DNA from: Chara braunii
Lineage: Eukaryota; Streptophyta; Charophyceae; Charales; Characeae
Reading direction: 5' to 3'
Assembly: GCA_003427395.1 (NCBI GenBank)
Contig: BFEA01000119.1
Span: 1,136,361 to 1,178,843 of the forward strand
DNA length: 42,483 nt
The notes under the pieces were generated by a model. That model did not search any database, had not been told where the DNA came from, and saw only the letters and a list, made by a program, of their open reading frames with translations. The translations under genes were made by a program, and so were the position numbers. This document shows positions 41,000 to 42,483 of the stretch, one piece after another. Numbering within the stretch: position 1 is the first letter of the stretch; the number at the start of each line of letters is the position of its first letter.

Positions 41000-41031
41000 T
41001 TGGAAAAACTTCGAAAAAACTTCAAAAAAGA
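41000..41031. repeat. Second, three-unit version of the 11 bp A-tract repeat
   Basis: TTGGAAAAAC, TTCGAAAAAAC and TTCAAAAAAGA. The sequence that follows (AGAACAATCATT at about 41,056) resembles the sequence after the first array (CAGAACAATCATT at about 40,759), so a segment of about 300 bp was duplicated and diverged. Confidence 0.8.
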
Positions 41032-41220
41032 CGGAAGGACGACAACCCGAAGATAGAACAATCATTACAAACCAGCACCATGATAGACACAATGTTTCAG
41101 AAGATCGAAAAAAAGGGGGGTCTTTATCTCCATCAGAAACAATTACAGATCGCGTCGCCCACCTCGCACCTCTACTATCGAACAGTTGTAGTGGGCTCCA
41201 AGGGGATAGAAGAGAAGATC

Positions 41221-41318
41221 GGGGGGGGGAAGGAAGGGGAAAAAAGGGGGAGAGGGAGGGAAGGGGAGCGAAGGAAGGGGGGAAGGGGGGAGGGAGGAGG
41301 GGGGGGGGGGGAAGGGGA
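41221..41318. repeat. G-rich tract with many G-runs
   Basis: More than ten runs of three or more G on the plus strand, with AAG and AGG spacers; a similar patch occurs at about 41,571-41,633. It can form G-quadruplexes in principle. The frames across it are low-complexity. Confidence 0.85.
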
Positions 41319-41639
41319 TATCCCGCTTCAGCTCTCTCCTCCAGATCCAATGCATTCCTGCAGCTGCGTGGATCATCTCGCCGAATCGCGGGAAGGGCGT
41401 GGCAGCTCCCTTAAGCGCTTTTCTGCCCCATGCCACGTGGGGCGTCATCAGAGGGGGGGACATCTTCCATGATCCCTGGAAGGCCGGGGGGTGGTAGTGG
41501 TCGGGTTGTGGATGGGGGTGCATTGAGATAGGGATGATGTGGGGTTGCGTGATCGAGGGATGAGGGACGGGGGACGGGGGAGGGGGAGGGAAGGGGCAGG
41601 GAAGGGGCATGCGGGAGGGGTTGGGGGAGGGAGTAGATG

Positions 41640-42354
41640 AAGTAGAGGAAGGACAGAAAGGAGAGAAACGAAAGGAAGGCCGAAAAGGCGCATGCCGAAG
41701 CCTCCGTCATAGTCCTATGCTCCATCGCACCGCTCCTCGCAGAACACTACGTCTAGCTAACAACCACACCCACCTCCGACGCCTAGCACAAAGAAGAGGT
41801 AGCAGAAGCTGGCGAGAAAGATGGTCGTGAAGCAAATCGTGCAACCGATCAATAGAGCAAAGGGCCTAGTCGATAACAGAGGAAGATTCCCTCGGACAAA
41901 CATGCGGCCAGCATTGCTGCGGCTATGGCGAGATTGGGAAGAAGAGCGAGGAAGAGGAGGAGGGCGAATGCGGTGTTTCGCGTTGGTGCGGAGGGGGGTA
42001 GGCGGGCCAAAGCGCGATCAGCAGGGCAGGTAGCATCGGTATGCATGTCGCTTGGCCTCGGAGTACTCAGGCGTCGGGTTACGAGGGCAAAACCGGGAAG
42101 GTGCCGACCGCCAGGAACGTTACCATTTCCTCCACCTCCTATTGCTGCTCCTCCAGGTCCCAGTCAGCGAAGAAATCCATGTCGTTTGTCACCTCACCGA
42201 ATCCCGTCGCGAATGCGAAAATCGGACGCGCTACTCTGCTGTCAGAACCATTAACCGTATGGTGCTCCGATGAATGGAGCCCACGGGTTCTATTCTGATA
42301 TAGTCGCGGGGTCCGTCCGGGAATCGCTGCCTTACGGTACAAGCTATTGCCCCC
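41640..42354. other. No gene recognised
   Basis: A plus-strand frame at 42,041-42,298 and a minus-strand frame at 42,139-42,360 overlap and look less biased than their surroundings, but neither has a family motif or clear splice context. I cannot say whether either is an exon. Confidence 0.4.
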
Positions 42355-42422
42355 ATCCATCTATTCATACGCATCTATCCTACGGTTGATCCATCTATTC
42401 ATACGCATCTATCCTACGGTTG
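42355..42422. repeat. Exact 34 bp tandem duplication
   Basis: ATCCATCTATTCATACGCAT and the next 14 bases occur twice in direct succession (42,355-42,388 and 42,389-42,422), identical. An A-rich end of the window follows. Confidence 0.95.
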
Positions 42423-42483
42423 AAAAGCGGACCCGGAAAAAGGAAAAAAGACAAGAAAAAGGGGGAAGGAAAAAAAAAAAAAA

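Noticed and set aside
41080-41725. Pro-rich and Gly/Arg-rich open frames
   Set aside because: Produced by G-rich tracts; overlapping frames on both strands.
42041-42360. Possible host exon on either strand
   Set aside because: No recognised family, no convincing splice sites or start context; left as unassigned.
1-42483. tRNA, rRNA or snRNA genes
   Set aside because: No cloverleaf or conserved RNA-gene blocks noticed by eye; a covariance-model search would be needed to exclude short ones.

Overview
The window reads as a transposon graveyard from a eukaryotic nuclear genome. I find no rRNA, tRNA or convincing host gene. The recognisable coding sequence is Ty3/gypsy LTR retrotransposon, and the three pol regions carry C-terminal chromodomains or chromodomain-like tails (chromovirus type). 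Primer-binding sites resemble the plant initiator-tRNA-Met type. Together with the gag style and the dense simple repeats, this suggests a streptophyte, plausibly a charophyte alga such as Chara; the organism is an inference, not a reading. A run of about 204 N (12,254-12,457) marks an assembly gap.

Layout. 1-2,400: microsatellites, a degenerate ~97-125 bp tandem repeat, a 38 bp repeat, and nine copies of a ~25 bp core at irregular spacing. 3,435-3,790 (-): decayed LTR copy. 6,200-10,460 (+): LTR, primer-binding site, long leader, then a dead gag (gag1) with a perfect CCHC knuckle. 11,000-13,300: repeats, a local duplication and the gap. 13,556-18,870 (+), element C: gag, protease, RT, RNase H, integrase and chromodomain, all broken, ending at a polypurine tract. 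18,949-27,084 (-), element B: a nearly complete chromovirus with 5' LTR, primer-binding site, gag, PR, RT, RH, IN, chromodomain remnant and polypurine tract. It converges on C with only 80 bp between the two tracts. 27,085-27,990 (+): a second gag of the gag1 family (gag2), cut by the B LTR. 29,190-29,675 (+): LTR end plus primer-binding site. 30,146-36,820 (-), element D: another gag-pol chromovirus, with tandem repeats and an LTR-like start at its 3' side. 37,288-38,372: duplicated unit with long polypyrimidine tracts and a large foldback. 38,805-40,124 (+): solo LTR of the same family as the B LTR. 40,130-42,483: phased A-tracts, G-rich tracts and a 34 bp duplication.

How it fits together. 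Each element would have made Gag plus a PR-RT-RNase H-IN polyprotein, with the chromodomain steering integration to chromatin. All are dead: stops, frameshifts, deletions and lost catalytic residues occur in every element. Most stops have the form expected from C-to-T change (CAG, CAA or CGA to a stop), and four catalytic Asp residues have become Asn (G-to-A), which suggests decay of methylated DNA. Two unrelated-looking LTR families both carry a good 5' splice-site consensus on their antisense strand.
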